Source: Caldifarciminota bacterium (lineage in GTDB: Bacteria > Hydrothermota > Tepidihabitantia > B3-TA06). From it: a stretch of DNA of 41,348 bases. Position numbers and translations under genes: made by a program. This document shows positions 5,717-13,720 of the stretch, piece after piece. Position 1 is the stretch's first letter; the number at the start of each line of letters is the position of its first letter. The stretch lies in NCBI GenBank assembly GCA_023128825.1, contig JAGMDF010000019.1, positions 1-41,348 on the forward strand, written 5' to 3'. Below the pieces are notes generated by a model, which had not been told where the DNA came from, ran no database searches, and saw nothing but the letters and a program-made list of their open reading frames with translations.

Positions 5717-7759
5717 ATGCATTTATCTATTGACGATATTTTCAGAAGCAAAGATACCCGACACAGCCTAACCCTTTTCACTGAAGAAGAAAAAGCTTGG
5801 ATCGAAGAACGCCTTTTTGAGAAGGAAGGGAAACCCTATTTAAATTGTTTGATTAAAGAGAAACCTCGCCAAGCGAAACCTGAAGAGATCGTTCGGCAAC
5901 TCTATGCTTACAAGCTGATTAAGGACTATGGCTATCCTGAAAAGAGAATTGCACTTGAACACCCTGTTCAATTTGGAACAGAAACCAAGTACGCGGATAT
6001 CGTCGTTTTCGATAAAGACAGGCCGACGGTCGAGTATATAATTGTTGAACTAAAAAGACCGAAACTAAAAGATGGGAAGGAACAACTACGTTCCTACTGT
6101 AATGCAACAGGCGCCCCGATAGGCGTATGGACTAACGGTGGACAGATCGAATATTACAACAGAAGAGACCCTAATTTCTTTGAACCAATTACAGACATCC
6201 CCAATGTAAATCAAACCCTCGCCGATATATTAAAGGAACGTTTCACATGGCGGGATTTGATAATCAAAGACAAGATATCGAATAGGGGAATATCGCTTAA
6301 GACAATTATCACCGACATGGAGGATGAAGTCCTTGCGAATGCCGGTGTGGATGTTTTCGAGGAAGTCTTCAAACTAGTATTCACAAAATTACATGATGAA
6401 ATGAAAAGCAGAGATGACAAGGTTGTCCTTGATCGCTTTGTTGAAACGAACATGAATCCTGAAGACGTTGGAGATTTCGAAAAGCTGAAGGAAGTATTGA
6501 AAGATTATGACGATTCAAAGTTCCGTACCTTGGAGTTCAGAAACACGGGTCAATCTGAAGGCGAACTGAAGATTAAAATCCAAAAGCTCTTTAATGAAGC
6601 CAAAGAAAAATGGTTTGGTGTATTTGACGATGAAAGCAAAATCACTCTTTCGCCTTCTCACCTTTCAATTTGTGTTTCAAGTTTGCAGGATGTGAAGCTC
6701 TTCAATTCAAACTTGCAGGTTATAGATGAAGCGTTTGAGTACCTGGTAAGCAAATCCTCCAAGGGTGAAAAGGGGCAGTACTTTACCCCCCGTCACGTTA
6801 TTGATATGTGCGTCAAGATGCTCAACCCCAAAAAAGGCGAATACATGATAGACACTGCCTCGGGTTCGTGCGGCTTTCCCGTTCATACGATATTCTACCT
6901 CACTGGTCATTTGTTTGAAAATACTGAAATCTCAAAGGAAGATAAAGAGGACGTGTTAAAGGTATTCGGGATTGACTTTGACGAAAAAGCCGTTCGGGTA
7001 GCAAGGACATTAAACCTTATCGCGGGTGACGGTGAATCGAACGTGCTTTACTTGAACACCCTTGATTATGAGCGCTGGGATGAAACCACCAAAACCGAGG
7101 AATGGCTGTTGACGTATGGCAAAGGTTTCAAAAGGCTTGAAGCGTTGAAGAAAGCAAAGGACTCAAATAAGGAATTCAAGTTTGATATCCTGATGGCAAA
7201 CCCGCCGTTTGCCGGAGACATTAAGGAACCAAGGATAATTCACAAGTACGATCTTGGTTACAATGAAAAGAGAAAGCCCAAAAACAAGGTAGGTAGGGAC
7301 ATTCTTTTCATCGAAAGGAATCTTGATTTTATTAAACCTGGCGGTCGTCTGGCAATCGTTCTTCCACAAGGCAGGTTGAACAACACGACCGATAAAGACA
7401 TCAGGAAATATATTACAGAAAAAGCGCGTATTATTGCGGTCGTAGGTTTGCATGGTAACACATTCAAACCTCATTCTGGGACAAAAACCAGCGTCCTTTT
7501 CCTGCAAAAATGGGACGACAAGCTTTGCCCTAAAAAGGAAGACTATCCGATTTTCTTTACCGTATCCGAAAAGTCAGGCAAGGACAACTCCGGTGATTAT
7601 GTTTACGTGAAGAACGGTGAAGGCAGGCCGAGGATGGATAAATACGGCCACCTAATAGTCGATCACGATCTACATAACCACGGGGGTGAATTGCCAGATG
7701 GTGTTGCTGAGGCCTTTATTGAATGGGCTAAAAAAGAAAAACTCTCCTTCTGGAATTGA
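5717..7759 (+). CDS. Fused HsdR-N-type nuclease and N6-adenine methyltransferase (RM subunit)
   Basis: A 680-aa fusion. Residues about 55-150 carry an HsdR_N-like PD-(D/E)XK domain (D94 in KYADIVVF, E111-L-K113 in VELKRPK). Residues about 320-560 are an HsdM-like DNA methyltransferase with TPRHVIDM, the SAM-binding DTASGSCGF (379-387) and catalytic NPPF (495-498). Having nuclease and methylase in one chain beside a separate HsdS resembles BcgI-type systems rather than classical type I. The start is set at ATG 5717, preceded by GGGGGAG; a GTG at 5690 is less likely. The gene ends four bases before hsdS. No helicase-bearing HsdR exists in the window, so cleavage likely depends on this N-terminal domain. 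Confidence 0.9.
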   Translation: MHLSIDDIFRSKDTRHSLTLFTEEEKAWIEERLFEKEGKPYLNCLIKEKPRQAKPEEIVRQLYAYKLIKDYGYPEKRIALEHPVQFGTETKYADIVVFDKDRPTVEYIIVELKRPKLKDGKEQLRSYCNATGAPIGVWTNGGQIEYYNRRDPNFFEPITDIPNVNQTLADILKERFTWRDLIIKDKISNRGISLKTIITDMEDEVLANAGVDVFEEVFKLVFTKLHDEMKSRDDKVVLDRFVETNMNPEDVGDFEKLKEVLKDYDDSKFRTLEFRNTGQSEGELKIKIQKLFNEAKEKWFGVFDDESKITLSPSHLSICVSSLQDVKLFNSNLQVIDEAFEYLVSKSSKGEKGQYFTPRHVIDMCVKMLNPKKGEYMIDTASGSCGFPVHTIFYLTGHLFENTEISKEDKEDVLKVFGIDFDEKAVRVARTLNLIAGDGESNVLYLNTLDYERWDETTKTEEWLLTYGKGFKRLEALKKAKDSNKEFKFDILMANPPFAGDIKEPRIIHKYDLGYNEKRKPKNKVGRDILFIERNLDFIKPGGRLAIVLPQGRLNNTTDKDIRKYITEKARIIAVVGLHGNTFKPHSGTKTSVLFLQKWDDKLCPKKEDYPIFFTVSEKSGKDNSGDYVYVKNGEGRPRMDKYGHLIVDHDLHNHGGELPDGVAEAFIEWAKKEKLSFWN

Positions 7760-7763
7760 TCAA

Positions 7764-9206
7764 ATGCAGCATTCGATTGTCAACTACGTAACTTTACACG
7801 GTCAACCTTCTTTCAGAATAGATGCAGAATTTTATCACCCCCTGGCCGTGAAATATGAGAAAATGATCGAAGCAACTGACGGTGACACAATAAAAGGAAT
7901 TGGATGCAAGGTTGTCAGTGGGCCATTTGGTTCGACGTTAAAAAGCGATTCATATTTAACGAAAGGGGTTCCATTCATTAGGATATCCGATTTATCGAAC
8001 TTTACCATTGAGAAACAAAACCTAATCTATATTTCAGAAGAAGATAATGCAAGACTATCTTCTTCTCAGTTAAAAATAGGGGATTTAGTCCTCTCAAAAG
8101 TTGGAAACACAATAGGTATAGTTTCAATCATAACTGAAGAAATTGGAAAATGCAATATTAGTGAAAATAACATAGGAATCAAGTTCCCCGACAACTTTGA
8201 AGGGAATAAAAAAATTGCTACTCTTGTCTATTTGAACTGTTATATCGGACAATCACAGATACTCCGAGCGATTAGTGGAAATGCACAGCCTAAACTAAAT
8301 GTGTCTGATATTGAGGGCTTAATAATTCCCGGTTTTAAATATATCGATAAGGTACTTTCAAATATAGTTATTGAGGCGTTACGTTTAAACAATAAAAGCC
8401 AAGACTATTACAAGGTTGCAGAAACCATATTGTTGAACGAACTCAGCCTTGTGGGCTGGAACCCGAAGCACCGCCTTTCATTTGTCAATAACTACTCCGA
8501 TGCGCAGGAAGCCGGACGTATTGACGCTGAGTATTTCCAGCCAAAGTATAAAGCGATTGTTGAGGCAATTAGGAAATATCAAAGCAATGATGTCTTAGAA
8601 AATATTGTCACAATCAAAAAGTGTATCGAGCCGGGAAGTGAAGCGTATCAAGACGAAGGCAATCTATTCTTGCGTGTTAGCAATATATCTAAATATGGCA
8701 TTAGAGACGGGAATCAAAAGTATCTCAGCAACGAATTATACGAAGGGCTGAAAAAACATCAGCCTAAGAAAGGCGAAATTCTTCTGACAAAAGATGCAAC
8801 ACCAGGAATAGCTTACTATCTAAGTAATGAACCCGAGAAAATGATCCCTTCTGGTGGAATACTTCGGCTAACTGTTAGAAAAGGTGCTGGGGTCTTGCCG
8901 GAGTATCTGACACTTGTGTTGAACTCAATCATTGTGCAAAAGCAAATGGAGCGCGATGCTGGCGGTTCAATAATAAATCACTGGCTTGTTGGTCAAATCG
9001 AAAACACACTTATACCGAAAGCAGATGACACAATACAGGAAACAATTGCAGAAAAAGTGAATGAATCATTCCAAAGTCGAAAGAAAGCAAAAGCCCTTCT
9101 TGAGATTGCCAAGCGAGGTGTGGAAATAGCCATTGAGAAGACTGAAGCTGAAGCTGAAAAATGGATGAAAGCCGAAGCCAACAAATTGGGGATTGAACTT
9201 GCGTGA
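7764..9206 (+). CDS. hsdS: HsdS-type DNA specificity subunit
   Basis: A 480-aa protein with two target-recognition domains. The first has KVVSGPFGSTLKSDSY and later GNAQPKLNVSDIEGLIIP (about 50-195). The second has EGNLFLRVSNISKYG and later GGSIINHWLVGQIENTLIP (about 290-420). Each is followed by a helical spacer; the last 50 residues (KAKALLEIAKRGVEIAIEK onward) are a charged coiled coil. This two-TRD arrangement specifies a bipartite recognition site and pairs with the upstream methyltransferase-nuclease fusion. The start is placed at ATG 7764, four bases after the upstream stop; longer readings run into the methyltransferase frame. It overlaps the next gene by 14 bp. Confidence 0.9.
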   Translation: MQHSIVNYVTLHGQPSFRIDAEFYHPLAVKYEKMIEATDGDTIKGIGCKVVSGPFGSTLKSDSYLTKGVPFIRISDLSNFTIEKQNLIYISEEDNARLSSSQLKIGDLVLSKVGNTIGIVSIITEEIGKCNISENNIGIKFPDNFEGNKKIATLVYLNCYIGQSQILRAISGNAQPKLNVSDIEGLIIPGFKYIDKVLSNIVIEALRLNNKSQDYYKVAETILLNELSLVGWNPKHRLSFVNNYSDAQEAGRIDAEYFQPKYKAIVEAIRKYQSNDVLENIVTIKKCIEPGSEAYQDEGNLFLRVSNISKYGIRDGNQKYLSNELYEGLKKHQPKKGEILLTKDATPGIAYYLSNEPEKMIPSGGILRLTVRKGAGVLPEYLTLVLNSIIVQKQMERDAGGSIINHWLVGQIENTLIPKADDTIQETIAEKVNESFQSRKKAKALLEIAKRGVEIAIEKTEAEAEKWMKAEANKLGIELA

Positions 9207-9777
9207 GTACAGTAAAGAATGGCTTGAAAAGGCGCACGTAGACTACTTCTCCCAGTTTATGGCCTTGTGGCTTGGGTTTAACTCCTGGTATAGATCTCAG
9301 TATTCAGATCTTGGGAAAAATGACCGTTCCTTGATTGATAAAATGAAATCCGATTTTACCGGAAGAAATCACATTTACACAAGGTTTTGTGACCTAATGG
9401 CTATTGCATCAATAAAAGAAAACCTTAGATTCAAATCAAATTTGGAATCCTTGCACTACACCTTGAACCGTGCTTCGACCAAATACCCAGATGGGTACTA
9501 CAATTACCCAATTACTTTCGAGTACGCTTTATTCGCTTATAAAAACCGGAAAGTAACCACTGGATATAAGAACCTAATTAGAACGAAAGGGCAGCACGAT
9601 AAAATAAAACTCGATGAGATTTATATCACTGATGACAATGAGAAAATCTTTCCGTGTTTACTTGAAATAATATATCAAATCCGTTGTTACCTTTTCCACG
9701 GGGACATTGAACCTTCAAGTGAAAATCACGAAGTAGTTAAGTATTGCTATTTTATTTTGTGGGACTTGATGAATTAA
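9193..9777 (+). CDS. HEPN-domain protein of the RM locus
   Basis: A 194-aa all-helical protein. An N-terminal helix has FMALWLGFNSWY, of the W-x-x-F-N-x-x-Y type seen in many HEPN proteins. Near the C-terminus IRCYLFHG contains R164-x4-H169, the catalytic motif of HEPN ribonucleases. HEPN RNases often act as abortive-infection effectors, so a back-up suicide role beside the restriction enzyme is plausible but inferred. The only upstream start codons in frame are TTG at 9193 or 9199, preceded by GGGGA; the start overlaps the hsdS 3' end, indicating coupled translation. It is the last gene before the right end of the element. Confidence 0.7.
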   Translation: MNLREYSKEWLEKAHVDYFSQFMALWLGFNSWYRSQYSDLGKNDRSLIDKMKSDFTGRNHIYTRFCDLMAIASIKENLRFKSNLESLHYTLNRASTKYPDGYYNYPITFEYALFAYKNRKVTTGYKNLIRTKGQHDKIKLDEIYITDDNEKIFPCLLEIIYQIRCYLFHGDIEPSSENHEVVKYCYFILWDLMN

Positions 9778-9804
9778 AACCTCATATCCTGCCTCTTTAA
9801 CCTC

Positions 9805-9833
9805 TGCACCAAAATTGCACCACTTTTGCACCA
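9805..9833 (+). repeat. Three TGCACCA boxes, exact 11-bp period (putative integrase arm sites, right end)
   Basis: TGCACCA starts at 9805, 9816 and 9827. The segment 9813-9834 is identical to 108-129 at the left end and in the same orientation. This is outside any gene. The copies and helical spacing suggest cooperative protein binding, most simply by the integrase. Confidence 0.65.
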
Positions 9834-9989
9834 ATCCCTTGATTTTAGGCGGGTTAGAGATACCACCAATGCCATAAAAGCCAAAGCCCCCTACTTTGGA
9901 GCAAAGACGTACCTGTGCCCTAAGTATCCTAAACACGTCGCTTGTCGGTATATCAGGTTGGCTCAGTATTTTGTCTATAGACCCCCATT

Positions 9990-10038
9990 ACCTTGCCAAG
10001 GTGGGGGTCGCGGGTTCAAAACCCGTCTCCCGCTTTCC
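9990..10038 (+). repeat. attR: partial tRNA-Gly copy, direct repeat copy 2
   Basis: It repeats 19-67 with two mismatches. Upstream there is no proper D-arm or 5' acceptor strand, although GCTCAGT recurs at 9961-9967, so this is a tRNA fragment left by integration and not a functional tRNA. It marks the right boundary of the element; chromosomal genes resume at 10163. Confidence 0.88.
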
Positions 10039-10079
10039 CCGTAACACCCCCCCGTAACACCCCCCCCGTAACACACCCC
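10038..10079 (+). repeat. Short C-rich tandem repeats next to attR
   Basis: GTAACAC followed by a C run occurs at 10041, 10054 and 10068, a period of 13-14 bp. It lies directly outside the right att site. Its function is unknown, and slippage-prone C runs could vary between strains. Confidence 0.7.
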
Positions 10080-10109
10080 AAAATCATCGAATCGTTCAGG
10101 CTGCCTCGC

Positions 10110-10137
10110 TTGCAAAATCGCCGAATTCGACTATGCT
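10110..10137 (+). promoter_or_regulatory. Candidate promoter of the polysaccharide operon
   Basis: TTGCAA (10110-10115), 16 bp, TATGCT (10132-10137). It lies upstream of the AAGGAGG leader and ATG 10163. Both hexamers deviate from consensus, so the call is moderate. Confidence 0.45.
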
Positions 10138-10162
10138 GTAACAAACAGAGATAAGGAGGGGG

Positions 10163-11164
10163 ATGACTATTCTCTATCGGATACTCAAACTACTTGCAGC
10201 CTTCCTTGCCGGAACTGCAGGTGTCTGGCTTGCACGAACTATCGCACGGAAACTCAGGCTGTTAAACAACCCTAACCCCATCGTAGAAACCCATAGGGAG
10301 CCTGTCCCCTATCTAGGCGGTGCCGGCATCTTCCTGGCGTACGGCGTGCTCCTTGTTTTATTCTCATGGTTCAAGACCTGGGCGCTTCTCTTTTTAGCGG
10401 CTGTATGGATTCTGGTGATTTTGGGAACGATAGACGATCTGCGCCCCCTGCGCTGGTGGATCAAGCTTGCTGTTGAAGTAGTGGTTGTATCCATCTTTCT
10501 CCCTTTGATTCTTGGCTCACTGGGGATCGCAATTCATCCGATCTTAACCGCATTGGGAGTCATTGCAGTACTGATCATAACCAACGGCTTCAATCTCATC
10601 GACGTAGCTGACGGTCTTGCCGCAGGAGCAGGCGGTATGATCTCACTTGGATTATTCTGGGCGCTGCTCTTCTACTCTTCCCGACCCGAGCTGGCCACCG
10701 CCCCCCTGCTACTGATAGGGGCATTGGGAGGATTCCTTATCTTTAATAGACCTAAGGCCAGCATCTACCTGGGTGACGGCGGCAGCCTTCCTCTAGGAAT
10801 GGCTCTAGGTATACTGCTGGTGGTCTGGTTTTACGATGTAGGCTTGGATACGAGGACTCTGATTGTTTTTCTGGCACTGGCAAGCCCTTTTTTGTTCGAG
10901 ATAGCCTTGGTCTCTTTTCATCGCATACGCAAGGGCAAATCTCCCTTTAAGGGCAGCCCCGACCACTTCGCGCTGCGGCTTATTCATAAAGGTTGGAAGG
11001 CACACCAAGTGCTTCTGGTTACTTTAGTGGTGTGTGTCTATCTCGTTGCCTCAATCGCCCTCCTGTGGCTGCCTGAGTTCTGCTCCTGGATCTATGCAGG
11101 GCTGCTTCTTGCTTTCTACTTTACGAGTTTCATCTGGCTCTCGAGAATAAAGGTGAACGCGTGA
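10163..11164 (+). CDS. WecA/TagO-family undecaprenyl-phosphate sugar-1-phosphate transferase
   Basis: A 333-aa integral membrane enzyme that would load a sugar-1-phosphate (often GlcNAc-1-P) from a UDP-sugar onto undecaprenyl phosphate, starting a surface glycan. Family signatures are present: D91-D92 in GTIDDL, the NGFNLIDVADGLAAG loop (141-155), IYLGDGGSLPLG (201-212) and the cytoplasmic His loop GSPDHFALRLIHKG (264-277). About ten hydrophobic segments are visible. AAGGAGG precedes the ATG. The last codons overlap the next gene (GTGA at 11161-11164), so it leads a three-gene operon. Length and the short His loop favour WecA/TagO over MraY. The exact donor sugar cannot be read. Confidence 0.92.
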   Translation: MTILYRILKLLAAFLAGTAGVWLARTIARKLRLLNNPNPIVETHREPVPYLGGAGIFLAYGVLLVLFSWFKTWALLFLAAVWILVILGTIDDLRPLRWWIKLAVEVVVVSIFLPLILGSLGIAIHPILTALGVIAVLIITNGFNLIDVADGLAAGAGGMISLGLFWALLFYSSRPELATAPLLLIGALGGFLIFNRPKASIYLGDGGSLPLGMALGILLVVWFYDVGLDTRTLIVFLALASPFLFEIALVSFHRIRKGKSPFKGSPDHFALRLIHKGWKAHQVLLVTLVVCVYLVASIALLWLPEFCSWIYAGLLLAFYFTSFIWLSRIKVNA

Positions 11165-12429
11165 GGAAGCCGATCATAATTATTGGGGCAGGACTTGCAG
11201 GGCTGGCGGCCGCATGGAAGCTAAAAGAGAAAGCAGAGGTTTTCGAGGCAAGCGATGCAGTTGGTGGTGTTGCAAGAACATACAAATGCAAAGGCTTCAG
11301 TTACGATCTTGGCCCCCACGTGCTTTACTTCCGCAACCTCAAGACGCAAAGGTGGGTAGAAGAGATCCTTGAGGGCAGGTGGAGAAGGCAAGCCCGCAGG
11401 GCAAGGATAGTTATAGACGGTGAGAAGGTGGACTATCCCATCCAGGAGGGATTCTTACAATCCGATAGGCTGAAGAGGCGTTTCCTTCCCGATTTTCTGA
11501 AGGCTACTCAGTGTAAGGAAGGTAACTTCAAAGAGATGGCGGCGAATCTATACGGCTCGGCTCTTGCCGAGGACTTCTTTATCCCTTACAACACCAAGCT
11601 GTGGCGCTACCCTCTGGAGGAGATGGACAAGGAATGGGCGCAGCGATTCCTTCCCTCCTTCCCCAGGGACGATCTAAAGCGCCTGGCTAAAGGAGAGACC
11701 CTGCCACGAGGTCCGAACGCCTACTTCTTCTATCCGGAGAAGAGCGGGATAGGAACCTTATCGCAAGCGTTGGGTGAAGGATTGAGGAATCGCATTCATC
11801 TATCAACTAAGGTGACAAGTATCAACACCAAGGAGGGATGGGTAGAGACGAATAGCGGAACAAGACATCACTACTCCTATCTGATCTCAACCATACCTCT
11901 GCCTGAGATATTAAGGACCTCTGTGGATCTGCCGGAATCTGACAGGAACCGGGCAAAAGAACTAAGAAGCGTAGGCATGGTTTTCGTGCATCTTTCTCTT
12001 GCACACCCTTTAAGCGAGGATTCCCACTGGGTGTACTTTTCCGATCCAGAGATATGTTTCCACCGCATCTCGATACCTCGCAACTACTCAGATGTTATGA
12101 TTCCACCGGACAGAGGCTCAATCGTCGCCGAGGTTTCTTTCCCCTCGGATAAGAACCCGGATATCCAAACCATTGTAGAGAAGGTGAAGATGGATACGGT
12201 TAAATCCGGGATAGTCGAGGGATTGAATGACATCACCTCGCACGACGCCCAGGTGCTTCGCTACGCCTACGTCTTCCCTACCATGAAAGGCGAGAAGGCC
12301 CGTGAAGAGCTGCGTTCAATCCTGAGGGAGAAAGGCATACTTCTTGCAGGACGATACGGAGTGTGGGAGTATGCAAACATGGAGCGGGCTTTAGAACAAG
12401 GAATCAAGACGGCGGAGGCGTTGTGCTAA
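11161..12429 (+). CDS. FAD-dependent amine-oxidase/UDP-galactopyranose-mutase-like protein
   Basis: A 422-aa flavoprotein with an N-terminal Rossmann motif IIGAGLAGLAAAWKL followed by an acidic end (VFEASDAVGG). The FAD-binding C-terminal motif is GRYGVWEYANMERALEQG. Family members range from protoporphyrinogen-oxidase-like proteins to UDP-galactopyranose mutase. The location between a lipid-sugar transferase and a glycosyltransferase argues for a sugar or lipid-linked-glycan role, but substrate cannot be assigned. The start is GTG 11161, overlapping the upstream stop by four bases. The gene overlaps the next start by seven bases. Confidence 0.8.
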   Translation: MRKPIIIIGAGLAGLAAAWKLKEKAEVFEASDAVGGVARTYKCKGFSYDLGPHVLYFRNLKTQRWVEEILEGRWRRQARRARIVIDGEKVDYPIQEGFLQSDRLKRRFLPDFLKATQCKEGNFKEMAANLYGSALAEDFFIPYNTKLWRYPLEEMDKEWAQRFLPSFPRDDLKRLAKGETLPRGPNAYFFYPEKSGIGTLSQALGEGLRNRIHLSTKVTSINTKEGWVETNSGTRHHYSYLISTIPLPEILRTSVDLPESDRNRAKELRSVGMVFVHLSLAHPLSEDSHWVYFSDPEICFHRISIPRNYSDVMIPPDRGSIVAEVSFPSDKNPDIQTIVEKVKMDTVKSGIVEGLNDITSHDAQVLRYAYVFPTMKGEKAREELRSILREKGILLAGRYGVWEYANMERALEQGIKTAEALC

Positions 12430-13568
12430 CGATCATTGCCAGAATCGTTTTCTGGATTTGCCTGGGGATATTCCTGTATATCCTGATCGGCCACGGACTA
12501 CTGCTTGTCTTACTTAAGGCCTTTTTCTCCAGACCGGTAAAACGTAAACCGATCACACCTGACGTATGCTTCATCATACCCGCCTACAACGAAGAAAAAG
12601 ATATTGAGGGAAAACTTGAAAACACCCTTGCACTTGATTATCCGAAGGATAAACTAAAGATCGTTGTGGTCTCGGACGAGAGCACTGATCAAACGGATGA
12701 GATAGTTAAACAAGCCTCTAAGAAAGAAGGCCGAATCCTCCTCTTGAGACAACGCTCCAGACAAGGCAGGACTATCGCCATAAACACCGCTGCCGAAAGA
12801 TATAAAGCCAAGGTGTACGCTATCTCGGATTCCGACGTAACGCTCGATTCTCAAGCCCTCCGCCAACTGGTGGCCAGCTTCGCTGACCCTGAAGTGGGAG
12901 CGGCTGTCTCAAGATTCATAAAGCTAAAGACGAATCTCAACCCAACAGAAGGAGGTCTGAGCTCCTATTGGAACTATGAACATTGGATTCACCTATCGGA
13001 GGGAGATATCGGTTCACTGCCTTTTCTTGCAGGCAGCTTAAGCGTGGTGAAGGCGGATTCGCTTCCTCAAGTACCTGCCAATGTGACCCATGATCATTAT
13101 TTGCCCGCCTATATAGCCCAAAAGGGGTTCCGCTCGGTATACGAACCTCGTGCGGTTGTATACGAGTATCCGGCGGATACCCCTTTGGAGGAAACCAAGA
13201 TACGGGCGCGCAACTTCCTCATGGGGATGAATTTTCTGCGCGAACTGCCACGTATACTCAATATCTGGCGCCATCCCTGGTTCTTTTTGAATCTCTTATT
13301 CCGAAAAATCCTGCGCTGGTTCTGTCCTTTATTTCTCATCATATCACTGATAGCGGCTGTATTCCTTATACCCGAACCAGCTCCACTGACCTTACTCGGC
13401 CTGACAGGAATCGGAGCAACAATGACTGCTCTCATGTTGGTTTTCAAATCACCCCCCGGTTGGCTATCTACTGCAGGATTCTTTGGTCTGGCGCAAATAG
13501 GCCTGCTTTGGGGGATCATCCAGTTCATATTCGGCAAACGCATCGTTGTATGGGAGCCACCGCGATAA
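12423..13568 (+). CDS. Membrane-anchored family 2 glycosyltransferase
   Basis: A 381-aa enzyme. An N-terminal membrane helix is followed by a GT-A domain with CFIIPAYNEEKDIEGKL, IVVVSDESTDQTDEI, the DxD-type YAISDSDVTLD, and HDHYLPAYIAQKGFRSVYEP with an acidic acceptor-side motif. Three further membrane segments occur at the C-terminus (LFLIISLIAAVFLI and later). This is the layout of processive or lipid-linked-glycan GT2 enzymes. The start is GTG 12423, with GGAGG five bases upstream inside the preceding gene; an ATG at 12363 would translate deep in that gene and is rejected. It probably extends the glycan begun by the WecA/TagO-like enzyme. Confidence 0.88.
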   Translation: MLTIIARIVFWICLGIFLYILIGHGLLLVLLKAFFSRPVKRKPITPDVCFIIPAYNEEKDIEGKLENTLALDYPKDKLKIVVVSDESTDQTDEIVKQASKKEGRILLLRQRSRQGRTIAINTAAERYKAKVYAISDSDVTLDSQALRQLVASFADPEVGAAVSRFIKLKTNLNPTEGGLSSYWNYEHWIHLSEGDIGSLPFLAGSLSVVKADSLPQVPANVTHDHYLPAYIAQKGFRSVYEPRAVVYEYPADTPLEETKIRARNFLMGMNFLRELPRILNIWRHPWFFLNLLFRKILRWFCPLFLIISLIAAVFLIPEPAPLTLLGLTGIGATMTALMLVFKSPPGWLSTAGFFGLAQIGLLWGIIQFIFGKRIVVWEPPR

Positions 13569-13720
13569 AAGAATCTCCCCGCTCCAAGCATCCAGAATAC
13601 CCGCTTTAACCGATCTATCGCAGGCTATGATTCCTCTCGCGTCACTGTCAAGCAAGGACCCCAACAAAAACTTATCTGGAGAGAATTCGAACCTTGCGGC
13701 GACTCCATCTCAGTCGTCGA

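Noticed and set aside
9961-9967. GCTCAGT upstream of attR as a second D-arm
   Set aside because: Only seven bases match; the spacing to the anticodon arm is wrong for a tRNA.
13464-13700. Minus-strand reading frame downstream of the SDR gene with fairly protein-like sequence (GSLLDSDARGIIACDRS)
   Set aside because: It overlaps the well-supported 3' end of the glycosyltransferase, has no good start codon, and matches no family I know. It may be a degraded fragment, but this cannot be shown.
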